This document shows, one piece after another, positions 36,001 to 47,915 of a stretch of DNA of 64,000 nucleotides. This DNA is from Impatiens glandulifera. Its lineage: Eukaryota; Streptophyta; Magnoliopsida; Ericales; Balsaminaceae. The DNA is taken from the NCBI RefSeq assembly GCF_907164915.1, contig NC_061862.1, positions 139,057,520 to 139,121,519 of the forward strand. Direction: 5' to 3'. The notes beneath the pieces were generated by a model, which did not search any database, was not told the DNA's origin, and worked only from the letters and a program-made list of their open reading frames with translations. The number at the start of each line of letters is the position of its first letter. Within the stretch, counting starts at the first letter, position 1. A program made the translations under genes and the position numbers.

Positions 36001-36535
36001 TGACACAAAACTTCGAGCGCATTATGATTGTTACATTTATTTTTTTGTAATACGTGATCCAGTGGGAGATTGTTGGAATTTATGGGTCACTATTATAATA
36101 AATAATTGTGCAAATGTCATCTTTTAATTAAGCCAAAATAATGTGATCTAATGAGAAATCAAGTTTATAGGCTTATGGGTGTATTTGTCATGAATATAAA
36201 GTGAGGATACCTAAGTGAACTTTCTAATTTTATGAAGGGGCTAAATTAGAAATGTTCAAATCAAAATAACTAACATTATGGTTATTTTGTAACGGTATGG
36301 TCCCCAATTGAAGTACGATTCATTTTCCTCTTTGCATCCCCATCAACAGAGAGAGAAAACAAATTTGACGTACTCATCAATTGGAAGATTAATTCCACTT
36401 CTAAAGGAAGAGAAAACTAAAGAATCTTTCATATATAAGGAAAGAGATGACGAGTACAGGTACGCTAATGCTAATGTTAATCGTAGTATTCTTTTCTCAT
36501 ATATATTATTAGGATTTAATTCAGATAATCTAACA
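30073..36535 (+). mobile_element. Copia element with CTTAG target duplication
   Basis: LTRs are 30073-30532 and 36071-36535; both begin TGTTGG and end CTAACA. The primer site TGGTATTAGAGC is 30535-30546, with one mismatch to the usual tRNA-iMet form. The polypurine tract 'ccagtgggagat' ends at 36070. The duplication CTTAG is at 30068-30072 and 36536-36540. A ~1-kb AT-rich leader (30547-31580) precedes gag. Family partner: the minus-strand element at 19238. Confidence 0.95.
31587..35658 (+). pseudogene. Copia gag-pol of the 30073 element, several lesions
   Basis: In order: gag (open 31955-32509, MKFKCKENIREYIMEMSN), CCHC knuckle CFFCKKEGHQKKDC near 32330-32375, protease site WWLDFGATTN near 32463 where the usual Asp-Ser-Gly has become Asp-Phe-Gly, GAG-pre-integrase LWHKRLGH near 32892, integrase TDICGSF near 33076 then a frameshift near 33100, DRGGEY near 33272, AERRNRT near 33409. 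RT and RNase H are open as one 427-codon frame (34375-35658) with YGLKQASRQWY, LYVDDILL and ADHLTKGL. Stops occur at 31660, 32507, 33496 and around 33770-34230, so no complete polyprotein can be made. Confidence 0.9.
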
Positions 36536-36540
36536 CTTAG

Positions 36541-37020
36541 ATCACCGATCGAATAACGGGACGAAGGGTGCGGTAGGAGACGAGTCTGCTGGTGCGAAAG
36601 CTACATCTTCGCTGTTTTGAGGATAGAGGAATACGTTTGGAAAGTAGCGTTTTCTATGTTGGGGAAAATCTGATTTAGGGCTCTAGAAGATTTCCATGGA
36701 TCGGAAGGTTTATATCAAATGACAATTATAGTGAGTAAATGACATAGAAAACGAAGACGGAGAAACACAGATTGCTAATTAGTTTTGATTAAGTGTTGCC
36801 CAATTAGATTTGTTGTTGAGTTAGATGATTTTCTCATTTTTATAGTACGAGTGAAAACTGCGTTATATGATAAACTCTCGAAAGGAAGTATAGAATCAGC
36901 AAGTTCGTTGGGATAGGATCCACTTATCGGTGACACTTAGCTTTCCTTTCCCAAACCCTTGTCGCCATTGTTTGAATATGTTCTTCAAGGTTTTTTTAGG
37001 ATCTTCGATACATTGTTGAT
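36541..37020. other. Interior of the MULE, no gene identified
   Basis: Moderately GC-richer sequence at its start (gaataacgggacgaagggtg, near 36552) followed by AT-rich DNA. It could be captured sequence, but I see no coding domain. Confidence 0.4.
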
Positions 37021-37311
37021 TATGAGCAAAAGTTATTTAATTTAATTTTGTTTTGTTTTTATAATTATAAGGTTAGTTTGAAATAAGAATTTTGGCTATA
37101 AAATTAATATATATATAAAATACAGTTGGATATGATTTGGCATGGCAGCTGGATTACATTTTAACACCGTTAGAGATTTTTGTTAAGTCAAATAAATTTG
37201 ATACTTTTTCACAAGTTTGTATACATAAATAGAATTTTACAACTTAATAAATAAATTTGACACCTTCATCTAACTTTATACGTAAAATTGACATTCTTCC
37301 CAAGAGCAATT

Positions 37312-37485
37312 ACACAAGGTATTATTTTATCATAAGAAAGGTAATATAATTTACACCCAAAAATATATTCCCCTAACCACTAGTAATATATCTATTTATA
37401 CTAAGGAATTCTAACTGTCTAATTAAAATAAAATAACTTTCTAACTGAAATGTTCTAAGTAAAATTGGTTTAGAAGGACATGACA
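37312..37485 (-). repeat. Gypsy 5' LTR, part 2
   Basis: Continuation of the LTR interrupted at 29741, probably ending 'ggacatgaca' at 37485 (TG start on the minus strand). The outer boundary is inferred from the TG...CA rule only. Confidence 0.5.
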
Positions 37486-37762
37486 TCCTTGTTTGGATTG
37501 TGATTTTAAAAAAAAAAATCTATAAGGAGAAATAAATAATGATTGTTGATGATTTTAAGGAGGTGATGATTATTTTTTGTAAAAATATTTAAATGATATT
37601 GATATATATAAATAAAATAAAAAATAATAATTTTAAATAATAATTTAAAATATAAGATATTTTAGTAATTTGATTAATGAAATAAGTTATGTAATTATTA
37701 AAAATTAATTAATTAAAATTTTAATTTTATTTGAATTATTTTAAAAAACCCTAACAAGGGGT
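37486..37762. other. AT-rich spacer, nothing recognised
   Basis: Low-complexity AT-rich DNA with no feature that I can support. Confidence 0.5.
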
Positions 37763-37974
37763 TAAAAAACTCTACAAGAGCATAACTCTGACATGGCTGT
37801 CGACTTCTGTGCTGGTTCAAGCTGTCATCTGAGAAAGTTGAAAATGTGGTACTTTTGAAAGTCACACACCTCTCTCTTGAAATTGATACATTTAAAGGCA
37901 TAATTTTAGTCTTATTCCTAAAAACACTATGTGACACCCCTTTCTCGTAGAAGGTACATTTACAGACATAATAT
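37763..37974 (+). pseudogene. HSP70 relic, left part (split by copia)
   Basis: Resembles the end of the ATPase domain and the start of the beta domain of HSP70 copy 1 (matching 6608-6790) with many changes: 'actctacaagag', 'ttcaagctgtc', 'cctctctcttgaaattgatac', 'gtcttattcctaaaaacact'. From 37932 a second, partial copy of the same HSP70 stretch begins ('gtgacacccctttctcg') and is completed after the copia at 42728-42756. Confidence 0.75.
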
Positions 37975-40900
37975 TGTTAGGATTTGTATCTCCCAAATCC
38001 GACCAGCTTGAAACAATCTGTAAAAAACACAAGAAAGAAGAACACAAGAACACACAGATTTATAGTGGTTCACTCAAATTGAGCTACATCCACTTCAGCC
38101 ACCACCAGATTTCACTATAAAGAAGAAGAAGGAATACAGAGTTTTTGCCTCACACTTTATCTCTCTAGAATTCTGTCTTTTTAATGTAAACCCTTAATAA
38201 TTACATATTTATAGGGTAAACATTCAGGTAATAAACATAAATAACTTTGGTCAGGCCCAAGCCCAAAACCAAAAAAGATAAACTCAATAAACTCTAATTA
38301 ACAATGTAGAGTTTATTATAAGTGTAGGCTCCATAACTCAACAATCTCCCACTTGGAGACTAACTTCATCATCTCTCGATCGGTGGTGGCTTTCCATTCA
38401 GTTTCTTAACGAAAAAGACCAACTGAAGTTGCACACAACTTCAGTTTCTCATTTGTCACAGTTTTCGTCAACATATCAGCTGGATTCTCACTCCCGGGAA
38501 TCTTCTCAAGAGCTAATACTCCATCTTCTAAAGATGACCGGATGAAATGATAGCGAACCTGTATATGCTTCGTCCTGCCATGATAAACAGGGTTCTTTGC
38601 CAAATGAATGGCACTCTGACTGTCGCATCGCAACAAACTTCCCTCGTAGTCTTGACCCAATTCTCGTAAAAAGGGTTGTAACCACATTATTTCCTTAGCA
38701 GCTTTTGTCACAGCAACATACTCTGCCTCACAACTAGAAAGAGCAACAATCTTCTGTAATTTTGAATCCCAACTGATTGCAATACCTCCCAGAGTATAAA
38801 TATACCATGTTGTGCTCTTCCTACTATCAACATCACCACCATTGTCAGCATCAACATATCCTTCCAAACCCATATTAGACTTTCGAAAATACAAAGCGAG
38901 ACCCGTACTTCCTCTTAAGTATCGTAGTATCCACTTTACTGCTTCCCAATGTTGTCTATCCGGGTTGCTCATGAATCTGCTAACAACTCCCATTGCATGT
39001 GCTATGTCTGGTCTTATGCAAACCATCGCATACATAATACAACCAATGGCAGAGGCATACGGAACATTGGCCATGTAATTTTTCTCCTCCTCTGTTGAAG
39101 GCGACTGATCTTTAGATAGTCTGAAGTGACTAGCTAAGGGGGTAGTAACTGGTTTTGCATCATACAAGTTGAACCTGCTAAGAACTTTCTTCACATATTC
39201 TTCTTGTGAAAGCTTGAGAACTTCTTCATTCCTGAAAATTCTCATCCCAAGGATTTGTGTAGCAGCACCCAAATTCTTCATTGCAAACTTTTCAGACAAC
39301 TCTTTCTTGAGCTTGTTAATCTCATACAAGCTTGCTCCAACAATCAACATGTCATCAACGTAGAGAAGAAGAATAATGTACGATTTATCAAACCTCTTGA
39401 TATAGCAGCAATGATCAGCTTCACACCTCAAAAAATTGTTACTTTTCATGAAGCTATCAAACTTCTTGTACCATTGCCTTGAAGCCTGTTTCAAACCATG
39501 CAGACTTTTCTGAAGCTTACACACAAGCTCATCTTTTCCTTTGATTTCAAATCCTTCTTGTTGTCGCATATAAATCTCTTCATCTAAATCACCATGAAGA
39601 AAAGTAGTTTTGACATCCATTTGTTAAAGATGAAGGTCTTCTTTCACAACCAAACTCAAAATAGTTCTGATTGTCATCAATTTAACTACTGGATAGAAGA
39701 TTTCATTGTAGTCAATACCTTCTTTCTGTTGAAATCCTTTCACAACCAACCTTGCCTTGTACCTCATGGTTTTATCATGTTCTTCTTTAATCCTGAAGAT
39801 CCATTTGTTGTGAAGTGCTTTCTTTCCCTTTGGTAGCTCAGTGAGCTCCCAAGTTTGATTCAACATCAAAGAATTCATCTCATCTTTCATAGCAGACTCC
39901 CACTTAATCGATTCATCAGATTGTATTGATTCCTCATAATATTTAGGTTCACATCTATCTGTCAACAAGATATAGTTCAGAGATGGAGACCACCTCTCAA
40001 CTGGTTTTTGATTCCTTGATGATCTTCTCAACTATATAACCGGTGTTTGCTGATTTACCTCTGGGGCCACGTTCTCAACGATTTCATCTTCAACAACACA
40101 TTGTTCTTCTTCGGCAACCGGTATATATTCAGCTGAAAATTCTCTTAAATCGACTGTACCAGTCTCTTCCAACTTGGAATCACCATCTGATGTCTTCCTA
40201 ACACAATCTTTGTAGAGAACCTGTTCATTGAAGATAACATTTCGGCTACGAATGATCTTCCGATTTTAATTATCCCAGAAACGATAACCAAACTCGATAT
40301 CACCATAACCAATGAAAAAACATTTATTAGACTTTGGATCAAGCTTGCTCCTATCACATTCATTAATATGAACATATGATAAACAACCAAACACTTTCAA
40401 ATAAGAAAGGTTTACCTCTTTATTGCTCCAAGCTTCTTCAGGAATTCTGAATTCAAGAGGAACAGAGGGTCCCCTGTTTATCAAATAGGCGGCAGTATTA
40501 ATAGCTTCTGACCAGAAGGTTTTAGGCAGCCCTGCATGCAATCTCATGCTTCTAGCACGCTCGTTCAACGTTCGATTCATTCTTTCAACTACTCCATTCT
40601 CTTGAGGCGTTCGGGGAACAGTCTTCACCATACTGATCCCATTCTCAGCACAATACTCTTTGAAATCTGAATTAATATATTCACCTCCGTTGTCGGATCT
40701 CAAGCACTTAACTTTCTGATTTGTTTCATTTTCAACCAAAGCCTTCCACTTCTTGAAAATAGCAAATACTTCAGACTTGTGCTTCATAAAGTAAACTCAT
40801 ACTTTTCTTATTGAATCATCTATAAAAGTCACATAGTAGTATGATCCGCCAATAGAAGAAACAGGTGCAGGTCCCCACACATCAGTGTGTACCAACTCTA

Positions 40901-42727
40901 GTCTTTCTTTCTTGAGCTCATTCCTAGTTTTTAAGAAACTCATTCGTTTCTGTTTTCTAAGAATGCAGTTTTCACATAACTGATGTTCAACCGACTTCAG
41001 TTCTGGAATCTGTCCATTCTTCAAAAGAATTTTCATCCCTTTTTCGTTCATATGGCCCAACCTGCAATGCCATAGCTCACTGTTTTTGAGTCATCAATTA
41101 CAGTAGCAACTGTTTCTCTACAAGTTGAAGTCGTGTATAACGTTCTAATTTTGTGACCTCGAGCAACAACAATTGCTCCTTTAGTCACCTTCCATGCACC
41201 ATTTCCACAACTAAAATTGTGACCTTCTTCATCAAGTTGTGTAACAAAAATCAGATTGCGCATTAAACCTGGAATGTGTCACACCTTATTAATCTTCCAA
41301 ACATAACCATTTTCCATCTTCAATTTGATGTCCCTCATGCCAACAATATCTAGTGGCTCACCATCTGCGAGATAAACTTTCCCACAGTTTCCAGCCACAT
41401 AATTCTCCATTAATTCTTTGTGGGCATTGGTGTAGAAAGACGATCCCGAGTCCAAAACCCATGAATTTATCGGGCTATCAACAGACAGAAGTAACGCATC
41501 AGTGACAGATTCTGTAACAACGTTGGCTGCATCATTTTTATCATCGCCATTTTTCTTCGGTGCTTTGCAGTTCCTCTTTAAATGACCCTGTTTACCGCAA
41601 TTCCAACACTCAAATGTCCGCCCAGACTTGGACTGACTCCTCCTGCTCCTTGACACAGATCTGCTCTTACCTCGGTTGAAATTTCTATCATTACCTCTTC
41701 CCCTGTTTTCCACATTCAGAGCAGAACCTTTGAATGTTTCACCAGAATCAATTTTACGAACCTCTTCAGCAAGAATACGATCTCTAACTTCAACAAATTC
41801 CAGTTTAGCATTTCCAATTGAATTACTAATTGATGCCCTCATAGGTTCCCAGCTATTTGGTAGAGATGCTAACAAAATCAGGGCACTAACTTCATCCCCA
41901 AAATCAATCTCAACAGATAGCAATTGATTCACAATTGTATTGAATTCATTCAAATGAGTAGTGACAGAAGTACCATCAACCATTCTTAAGTAAAAGAGTC
42001 TTTTCATTAAGTGTACCTTGTTGTTAGCAGATGGTTTCTCATACATATCAGAAAGAGCTTTCATCAGACCCATGGTGGTCTTCTCCTTTGCTACATTGTG
42101 AACAACTGTCTTGTTTAGCGTCAATCGGACAACTCCCAAAACCTGTCTATCAAGGAGTTTTCATTCAGCTTCATCCATCTTCTCTAGTTTCTCACTCAAA
42201 GGAACATGAAGCTTCTTTCCATAGAGATAATCTTCAATCTGCATTCTCCAGAAGGCATAATCTGTCCCATCAAATCTTTCAATCCCATGTCCTATACTGT
42301 TCTCACTTGCCATTGTTTCCAATGCTCAGATCTAGACCAGCTGCTCTAATACCAGTTGTTATGATTTGTATCTCCCAAATCCGACCAGCTTGAAACAATC
42401 TGTAAAAAAAACACATGAAAGAAGAATACAAGAACACACAGATTTATAGTGGTTCACTCAAATTGAGCTACATCCACTTCAGCCACCACCAGATTTCACT
42501 ATGAAGAAGAAGAAAGAATACAGAATTTTTGCCTCACACTTTATCTCTCTATAATTCTGTCTTTTTAATGTAAACCCTTAATAATTACATATTTATAGGG
42601 TAAACATTCAGGTAATAAACCTAAATAACTTTGGTCAGGCCCAAGCCCAAAACCAAAAAAGATAAACCCAATAAACTCTAATTAACAATGTAGAGTTTAT
42701 TATAAGTGTAAGCTCCATAACTCAACA
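37975..42727 (-). mobile_element. Copia element with AATAT target duplication
   Basis: Element of 4753 bp on the minus strand. LTRs are 37975-38343 (369 bp) and 42357-42727 (371 bp), both TGTTA...CTCAACA on plus. The polypurine tract is next to the left LTR (38344-38360); the primer site (minus TGGTATTAGAGC) is at 42343-42354. The duplication AATAT flanks it at 37970-37974 and 42728-42732. It belongs to the same family as the plus-strand element at 50921. The host sequence is an HSP70 relic. Confidence 0.95.
38406..42313 (-). pseudogene. Copia gag-pol of the 37975 element, several stops
   Basis: The ancestral start is probably ATG 42313 (MASENSIGHG). Readable in order: gag (open 42139-41279), CCHC knuckle CWNCGKQGHLKRNC near 41580-41625, protease WVLDSGSSFYT near 41450, integrase VHTDVWGP near 40870-40895, DNGGEY near 40680-40700, VERMNRT near 40570-40590, then RT/RNase H open from 39620 to 38406 with LHGLKQASRQWY, LYVDDMLI and ENPADMLTK. 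Trp or Arg codons are replaced by stops near 42158, 41280, 40797, 40267 and 39622, and there is a frameshift near 41085. The RT half is in the best state. Confidence 0.92.
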
Positions 42728-42756
42728 AATATTAGTCTTGATTCCTACGAATACTG
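42728..42756 (+). pseudogene. HSP70 relic, right part
   Basis: After the target duplication the sequence reads 'tagtcttgattcctacgaat', matching HSP70 copy 1 near 6773-6790, and breaks off where foldback-type repeats start. Confidence 0.7.
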
Positions 42757-44426
42757 GTAAAAAATGTGTTAAACTTACTTTTTAATATATAATATCAGTT
42801 TTTTCACACAATTAACACATTTTATTTATATTTTTCGCACGTTTAACAAATTTTTATATGTTTAACACGTTTTTGATGCATTTAACACATTTTTACACGT
42901 TTAACACATTTTGACAAAATCAACACGTTTTTGACACGTTTAACATGTTTTGGCACGTTTAACAAATTTTGACACGTTTGACACATTTTGGCACATTTAA
43001 CACGTTTTTGAAATGTTTAACACGTTTTGGCCCGTTTAACACACTTGTGACACATTTAACATTTTCAGTTTGTTTAATTCGTTTTTTGCTTCGTCTAATA
43101 TGTCTTTGACATTATTATACATTTTTTGATCCGTTTAACATAATTTTGATTTTTTTTTAAATTATTTTAATATTTTAATTATTAAATTAGTTGAAGAAAT
43201 AATAAATGAGATTAATATGAATTATTTAAATAATATTTAAATCATTCATAATAATAAAGTCTTGAATATAGTAAATTTTGTTAATTTTCAGAAACAAATT
43301 AATTCAATTTAAAGAGTTTTATAATAATAGTGATATGTTAGTTCTGTAAGACTAGACTATAATTAATAAATATATTATTAATGAGTTTTAAAAATTTCAA
43401 TTATTTTTCATTTGACTGTAATGAAGATCAACATAGTAAAAATCAAGAGAATATACTAGAGTTGGAAGATGGTTAGTTTATATATTGGAATTATAAGAGA
43501 TATATAATGATGCTTAATTTTCAAAGTATCCGGATTGTCGGGTCAAGAGATGTAGTTAATTTGGATATATATGTGAGAGTAAATGAATATTTGGGTCGGA
43601 TTTTGGGTTGACCCGCCCATAAACTTAAAACGGTTAAAAATAAAATTAAAAATGCTATAGGTATGTTTCAAACTTGCAACCTAAGAAAACAAGTACGACC
43701 CTTTAACCAACTAGGCTAATAAGATTTTATATTTTAAATTCAACACCAAATTTGATAAACGCGGGATGTTTTAACAATATAAGTTCGAAGTTTTAACTAA
43801 CTAATCTATATATATAATGATGCTTAATTTTCAAAGTGTCCGGATTGCCGGGTGGAGAGTTGTAGTTAATTTAGATATATATGTGAGAGTAAATTAAAAA
43901 TGCTATCACATTTTAACTCTGAATTTTTTCTCGGTTTTTATATCATTACTCGTACAAATGCTGATAGTGGTAATTAATGGTCGTATTAATTTTAATTGAA
44001 AATCAATTATACTGCTGAGAGGTTTTTTCTTTGGAGTAACAAAATGATATGACTTCCACTATATTTTTTTATATCTTTTTAATAATTTTAACTTTTTAAC
44101 TAACTAATATATGTATATGCTTAATTTTCAAAATGTCTGGATTGCCGAGTAAAGAGTCGTGATTAATTTGGATATATATATAAGAGTAAATTAAAAATGT
44201 TATCACATTTTAACCGTAATTTTTTTCTCGATTTTTATATCATTACTCGTGCAAATTCACGGGTTACATTCTAGTTAAATTAAATTTATTTAATTTGGGT
44301 AACCCTAACCCGACTCAAATCAAACACAACTCATACTCAACTCAACACATACTCAACCCAACACAAATTAACTTACTCAAATTAATATTTTGGGTTTGGG
44401 TTAGGGTTGGGGTTTATGCCCCCCTA
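42757..44426. mobile_element. Second foldback-type element, rearranged
   Basis: From about 42762 to 43145 the same degenerate array as in the 7431 element occurs in one orientation ('acgtttaacacgtttttgac'). At 44280-44426 the matching terminal region appears ('ggtaaccctaacccgac' to 'gggtttatgcccccctac' type), whose reverse complement starts TAGGGGGGCATAA, like TAGGGGTGCATAA of the first element. The middle (43170-44270) is unrelated. No left terminus was found, so this is a truncated or rearranged member. Confidence 0.6.
43507..44270. repeat. Three direct repeats of ~300 bp spacing
   Basis: A segment 'tgcttaattttcaaag.gtccggattgccggg' with a following 'gagagtaaattaaaaatgctat' recurs at about 43507, 43817 and 44112. 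Copies 2 and 3 also share a 'ttatatcattactcgt.caaa' ending. The repeat is not recognised. Confidence 0.7.
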
Positions 44427-44639
44427 CATTCACACTAACAAACCCATATTTGTATTTTGATTCATCTTTCTTTAAAATAGACATTAAACACTTACACTTT
44501 AATAACACAATTGTCCTTTGACCAATAAATAACACTTCAATAATTTGCAATAATTCACCATAATAATCAATATTTTCCGTCCCATAATTTGCAATCACCA
44601 AAATACCGCTATTTTGTGAACTTAAACCTTTTCATTATC

Positions 44640-46590
44640 TTTGGGGTGAAATTTGAATACATTTGTTTTATAGGAAATAAATGTCTTAGCGTATAGAGTA
44701 AGAACCTCTTTATTGGAAGTGCTTTTGTGAGAATATCAGATACCTGTTCTTCAGATAAAAAAAATTCAAGTTAAATTTCTTTGTCTTCTATCACATGTAA
44801 GATAAAATGATGCTTGTCCTTGTAGATCTATTTGTCACCAATTAGTTTTTTGTCGGTTGGTTTGTCAACGAGATGTTATGTTTAATTCGTCATAATTACA
44901 TGAATTTTCTCCTTCATTTATTTTCTCCACAATTATTCTTTGATTGCTTCGTCAAAGTTAATGGGCTCAATTGAACAATAGTTTCATGTAGCATATATAT
45001 TCTTTATTGATTTGTACGTCATTGGAGTTGAACTCGGGGAAGAGGAGTTTGATGAAGTCAGATCAGTTGAGTTATAACTTTCTTCATTGAGTTGATCTAA
45101 ACTTGGATCTGGTGTACTTGGAACTGATAAAATATGTTCATCATTGTTAGTACTGATTAGAACGTCATTTTTCTCAACTTTATTTTCTTCCCAATTCAAC
45201 GAAGAATTTTCATCAACTTGAAAACACCTAGGCTGATAATAACTTCACCTTCTTTTAGGTTTGCATAATTGGTGTTGAAAGCGAAACTTCAATTGACCAT
45301 TTTGATCTTAGTGAACACTTTTGACTTATCTTGTCTATCAAAGATAATACACTCATTGTTATCGAAGCAAATGTTATACTTATTTTCCACCAATTGTCCA
45401 ATCCTGAGTGGAATTTGGCTCAAGCTCAGCACACATAGTGCATTGTTAATATTGATGGGTCCTTCCTTCGTCTTGATGGCGATCCTTCCAAGTTCTTTCA
45501 ATTTTTCTTGTTCTCCATTCTCGAATTGAAGAGAGGAATTGACGCTTTTATCGAGCTCATACAAGATTTCTAAGGTGAGTGTCATGTGGTTGCTGCATCC
45601 GTTGTCTAGTAACAATTCTCTTCTCTCATTTTTACTAGCTATGTGACACACATAGAATGTTCCATGTGTCTCTAAAGCTATTTGGTTTTCCTCGGTTTGA
45701 CTTGCTTGATGAGTGTTTTCACTTTGACAATCCTTGGTGAGGTGAACAAATCGATGACATTTGTTGCATTTATATTTGACCTTTGTATCAACAATCGTTC
45801 TCGGAGTGGTTTGTCTTATTGTAGTTAATGCAATTTGATGTGTTGTCTTTTCCCTTGCCTTTTGAGCTACGTCCACCTCACCCTCTTGAATGTCTTCCTC
45901 CTTTTAACTAGTCAGAACTCGAGTTATCCTCTCGTTCGTTATTTCTAGTTTCGAGCTTTAACTGAAATGCACTCTCTATTGAATTTTCAGAGTGTTAAGA
46001 CAATCGTTGCTTAAATGATTTTAAGGACGATAACACTTCTTGGACTGTGAGTGTTGACAGATCTTTTGACTCTTTAATGACAACTACTATGGGATCGTAT
46101 TTCTTAGGAGACATATGATAATCTTTCACACTAATCTCTGGTTTGTGACATCTTCACCATGAGATTTCATCTGGTTGACCAAATCAAAGATTTTGGTCGA
46201 GAACTCAATCAAGGGTCTCTGTCTCATTCATTTTGGTATTTTTTGAATTTCCTGAGTAGTGATTAAATAGCTATGACTTTCACATCTCCTTAAAATTTAC
46301 TCTACAAGATCTCCCAGGTCTCTTTGGCTGTATCGAAACGCATGATTCTGGGAAAGATTGTTTTAGTGACTGCTCTTTGGAGGATTGAAAGAGTATTTGC
46401 GTCGGCTTGTCGGGACTACTTTAGTTCCTTCAGGTCAGCTTTATGAAGGTCATTTTTTCCTTTGGCTCATTTACTCCATTCTCCACAATTTCACAATGGT
46501 TAAAATATCAAAAAATAGTTTTCATCTTTACGTACCAGAAATCATAGTTTTCGCTATTAAACTCTGGAATGAGATGGTTGATATTTGTTG
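44640..46590 (-). pseudogene. Copia remnant: gag, protease, then linker joined to RNase H tail
   Basis: Minus strand. Gag of the UBN2 type is readable with stops from about 46590 to 45900 (QADANTLSILQRAV, RIMRFDTAKETWEIL). One open stretch, 45876-45289, holds the CCHC knuckle CNKCHRFVHLTKDC and the protease site LLLDNGCSNHMT, where the usual Asp-Ser-Gly is Asp-Asn-Gly. After a gap, 45199-44984 encodes the Ser-rich segment before RT. Near 44800-44700 an early RT-like piece (DKPTDKKLIG) runs straight into RNase H-terminal sequence (EEQVSDILTKALP), so the RT catalytic core and most of integrase have been deleted. No LTRs were found. Confidence 0.8.
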
Positions 46591-47239
46591 ATGCATCTAT
46601 ATTTATTATAGATATTATTTTCAGAGTTTTAAAATATGAATGTGAATGCATCTAACACTTTTATTGAATTAGATGTGTTATTTGCAATCTTAATTTTCAA
46701 TAGGACATGTAATTTAAAGTTCCAAACTTTTGAAAAGAATGAATTATTTAGGAAGTAAAGAAATATAAGTAACGGTTGTTGGGTCATCACTAATATAGTG
46801 AAACGTTATCTCTAATTGACAATATAAAAAAAATGAATTATAGAACTCACGAAATAAAATTAATTACTAGAGTTTCATGTTATTGTATACTAAATGAGAA
46901 TTATTTGACTATTGACATCTAACAATTTTATCTGTTTTTTGTTTTTTTTTTTTTTTTTTCTTTTCATACTTTTATTGCAATGTATAAATGTGCTATTTTT
47001 TCTAATAAAAGTTAACCTCATCAAAAAAAATAAAACAAATAATAATATAGAACACTCAATTATATGAAATCTTTTCATTTGTATTTATTTATTAAAATCA
47101 ATACAATTTTTCTTTTTAATATATTAACTTGGAATTGAAATAAATCTTTATTTTAGATTTTTTTTTATTTTAATTTGTCAACTTGTAAGTGATCTGAATT
47201 TCTCATTTTTCACATGCTTTCATAACCAAAACCAATAAA
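46591..47239. other. AT-rich spacer, no gene
   Basis: Contains a T-rich run near 46935-46960. Nothing coding is supported. Confidence 0.5.
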
Positions 47240-47680
47240 AAGTTTTAATTCATATGTTTGAGGACAAGAGAGCAATGACAAAAGTAAAAAGGTTTTGATG
47301 ATGTTTTTGAAGGCAAGAGTAATAACCAAAAACAATAACTTGCTTGGAAAATTTAGGTTGAATTCTCCAGCATCAAGAGATGATTGAAAAATCATTGAAT
47401 TGTATGTTTCAATATGGAAAATATGGTATATTAAAAGTTTCAACAGAAAAGGATGACATGACAATAATAAATGAGAAAGGAAAGTTAACACCAAAATAGA
47501 TAAATAAGATGGTGCAAGATCTCGAAAAAGTATAGAACACGAATGAGAACCAAATGAAGAAAATACATGACAAAATAGAAGCATATATGTTTGAAAGACA
47601 ATGAGATGGCAACCAAGGTGGATGTGTTTGAGGAAAAGCTGAAGGAAATGAAAAGTGTGTAACCCCATCATTGCTAGTTG
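47240..47680 (+). pseudogene. Old HSP70 relic (substrate-binding domain)
   Basis: Pieces in several frames resemble the beta domain and its end: 'caagagagcaatgacaaaag' (ERAMTK), 'aataacttgcttggaaaatt' (NNLLGKF), 'gtttcaacagaaaaggatg' (VSTEKD), and 'ggaaagttaacaccaaaa' followed by 'aataagatggtgcaaga' (GKLT, then NKMVQ). Multiple stops and frameshifts are present. It is more divergent than the other copies, so it is older or derived from a different HSP70. Confidence 0.7.
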
Positions 47681-47915
47681 AGGAAGTTGATTGATTATAT
47701 ATTGCTGCTATGTCTATGTTGTTGCTTCAGAAATGATTTATCTTTACAGGTCTCATCTAATTTAATAGTTAAATGCAAAAACAACTAAGATACCTAATTA
47801 GACCAATCATATTATGTAAATCCTCCCATTCATTGCAGCACTTTTCAGTGTAATAAACATTCATTTCATCAAAAGATAAGATCACCCTCTTAAATAGTAG
47901 GGAGTTTTACAAAAT

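Larger units (their letters stand above)
29742..37301. mobile_element. MULE inside the gypsy LTR, itself holding a copia
   Basis: Terminal inverted repeats of about 280 bp: left 29742-30018 starting GGGAATAATGTCAATTTTA, right about 37021-37301 whose reverse complement starts GGGAAGAATGTCAATTTTA. A perfect 10-bp duplication AAGAGCAATT flanks it (29732-29741 and 37302-37311). Without the copia the element is about 1.1 kb; its own interior (36541-37020) is richer in GC near 36545-36660 but shows no transposase or recognisable gene. Confidence 0.9.
27746..37485 (-). mobile_element. Truncated Ty3/gypsy remnant (gag, protease, 5' LTR) with nested insertions
   Basis: On the minus strand the order is LTR (29578-29741 joined to about 37312-37485, split by a MULE), primer site at about 29565-29576 (minus TGGTATCAGAGC), gag starting MTRSQATEE near 29528, zinc knuckle and retroviral-type protease, ending near 27746. 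Reverse transcriptase, integrase and the 3' LTR are missing. The element abuts an HSP70 scrap on its left. Confidence 0.75.
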
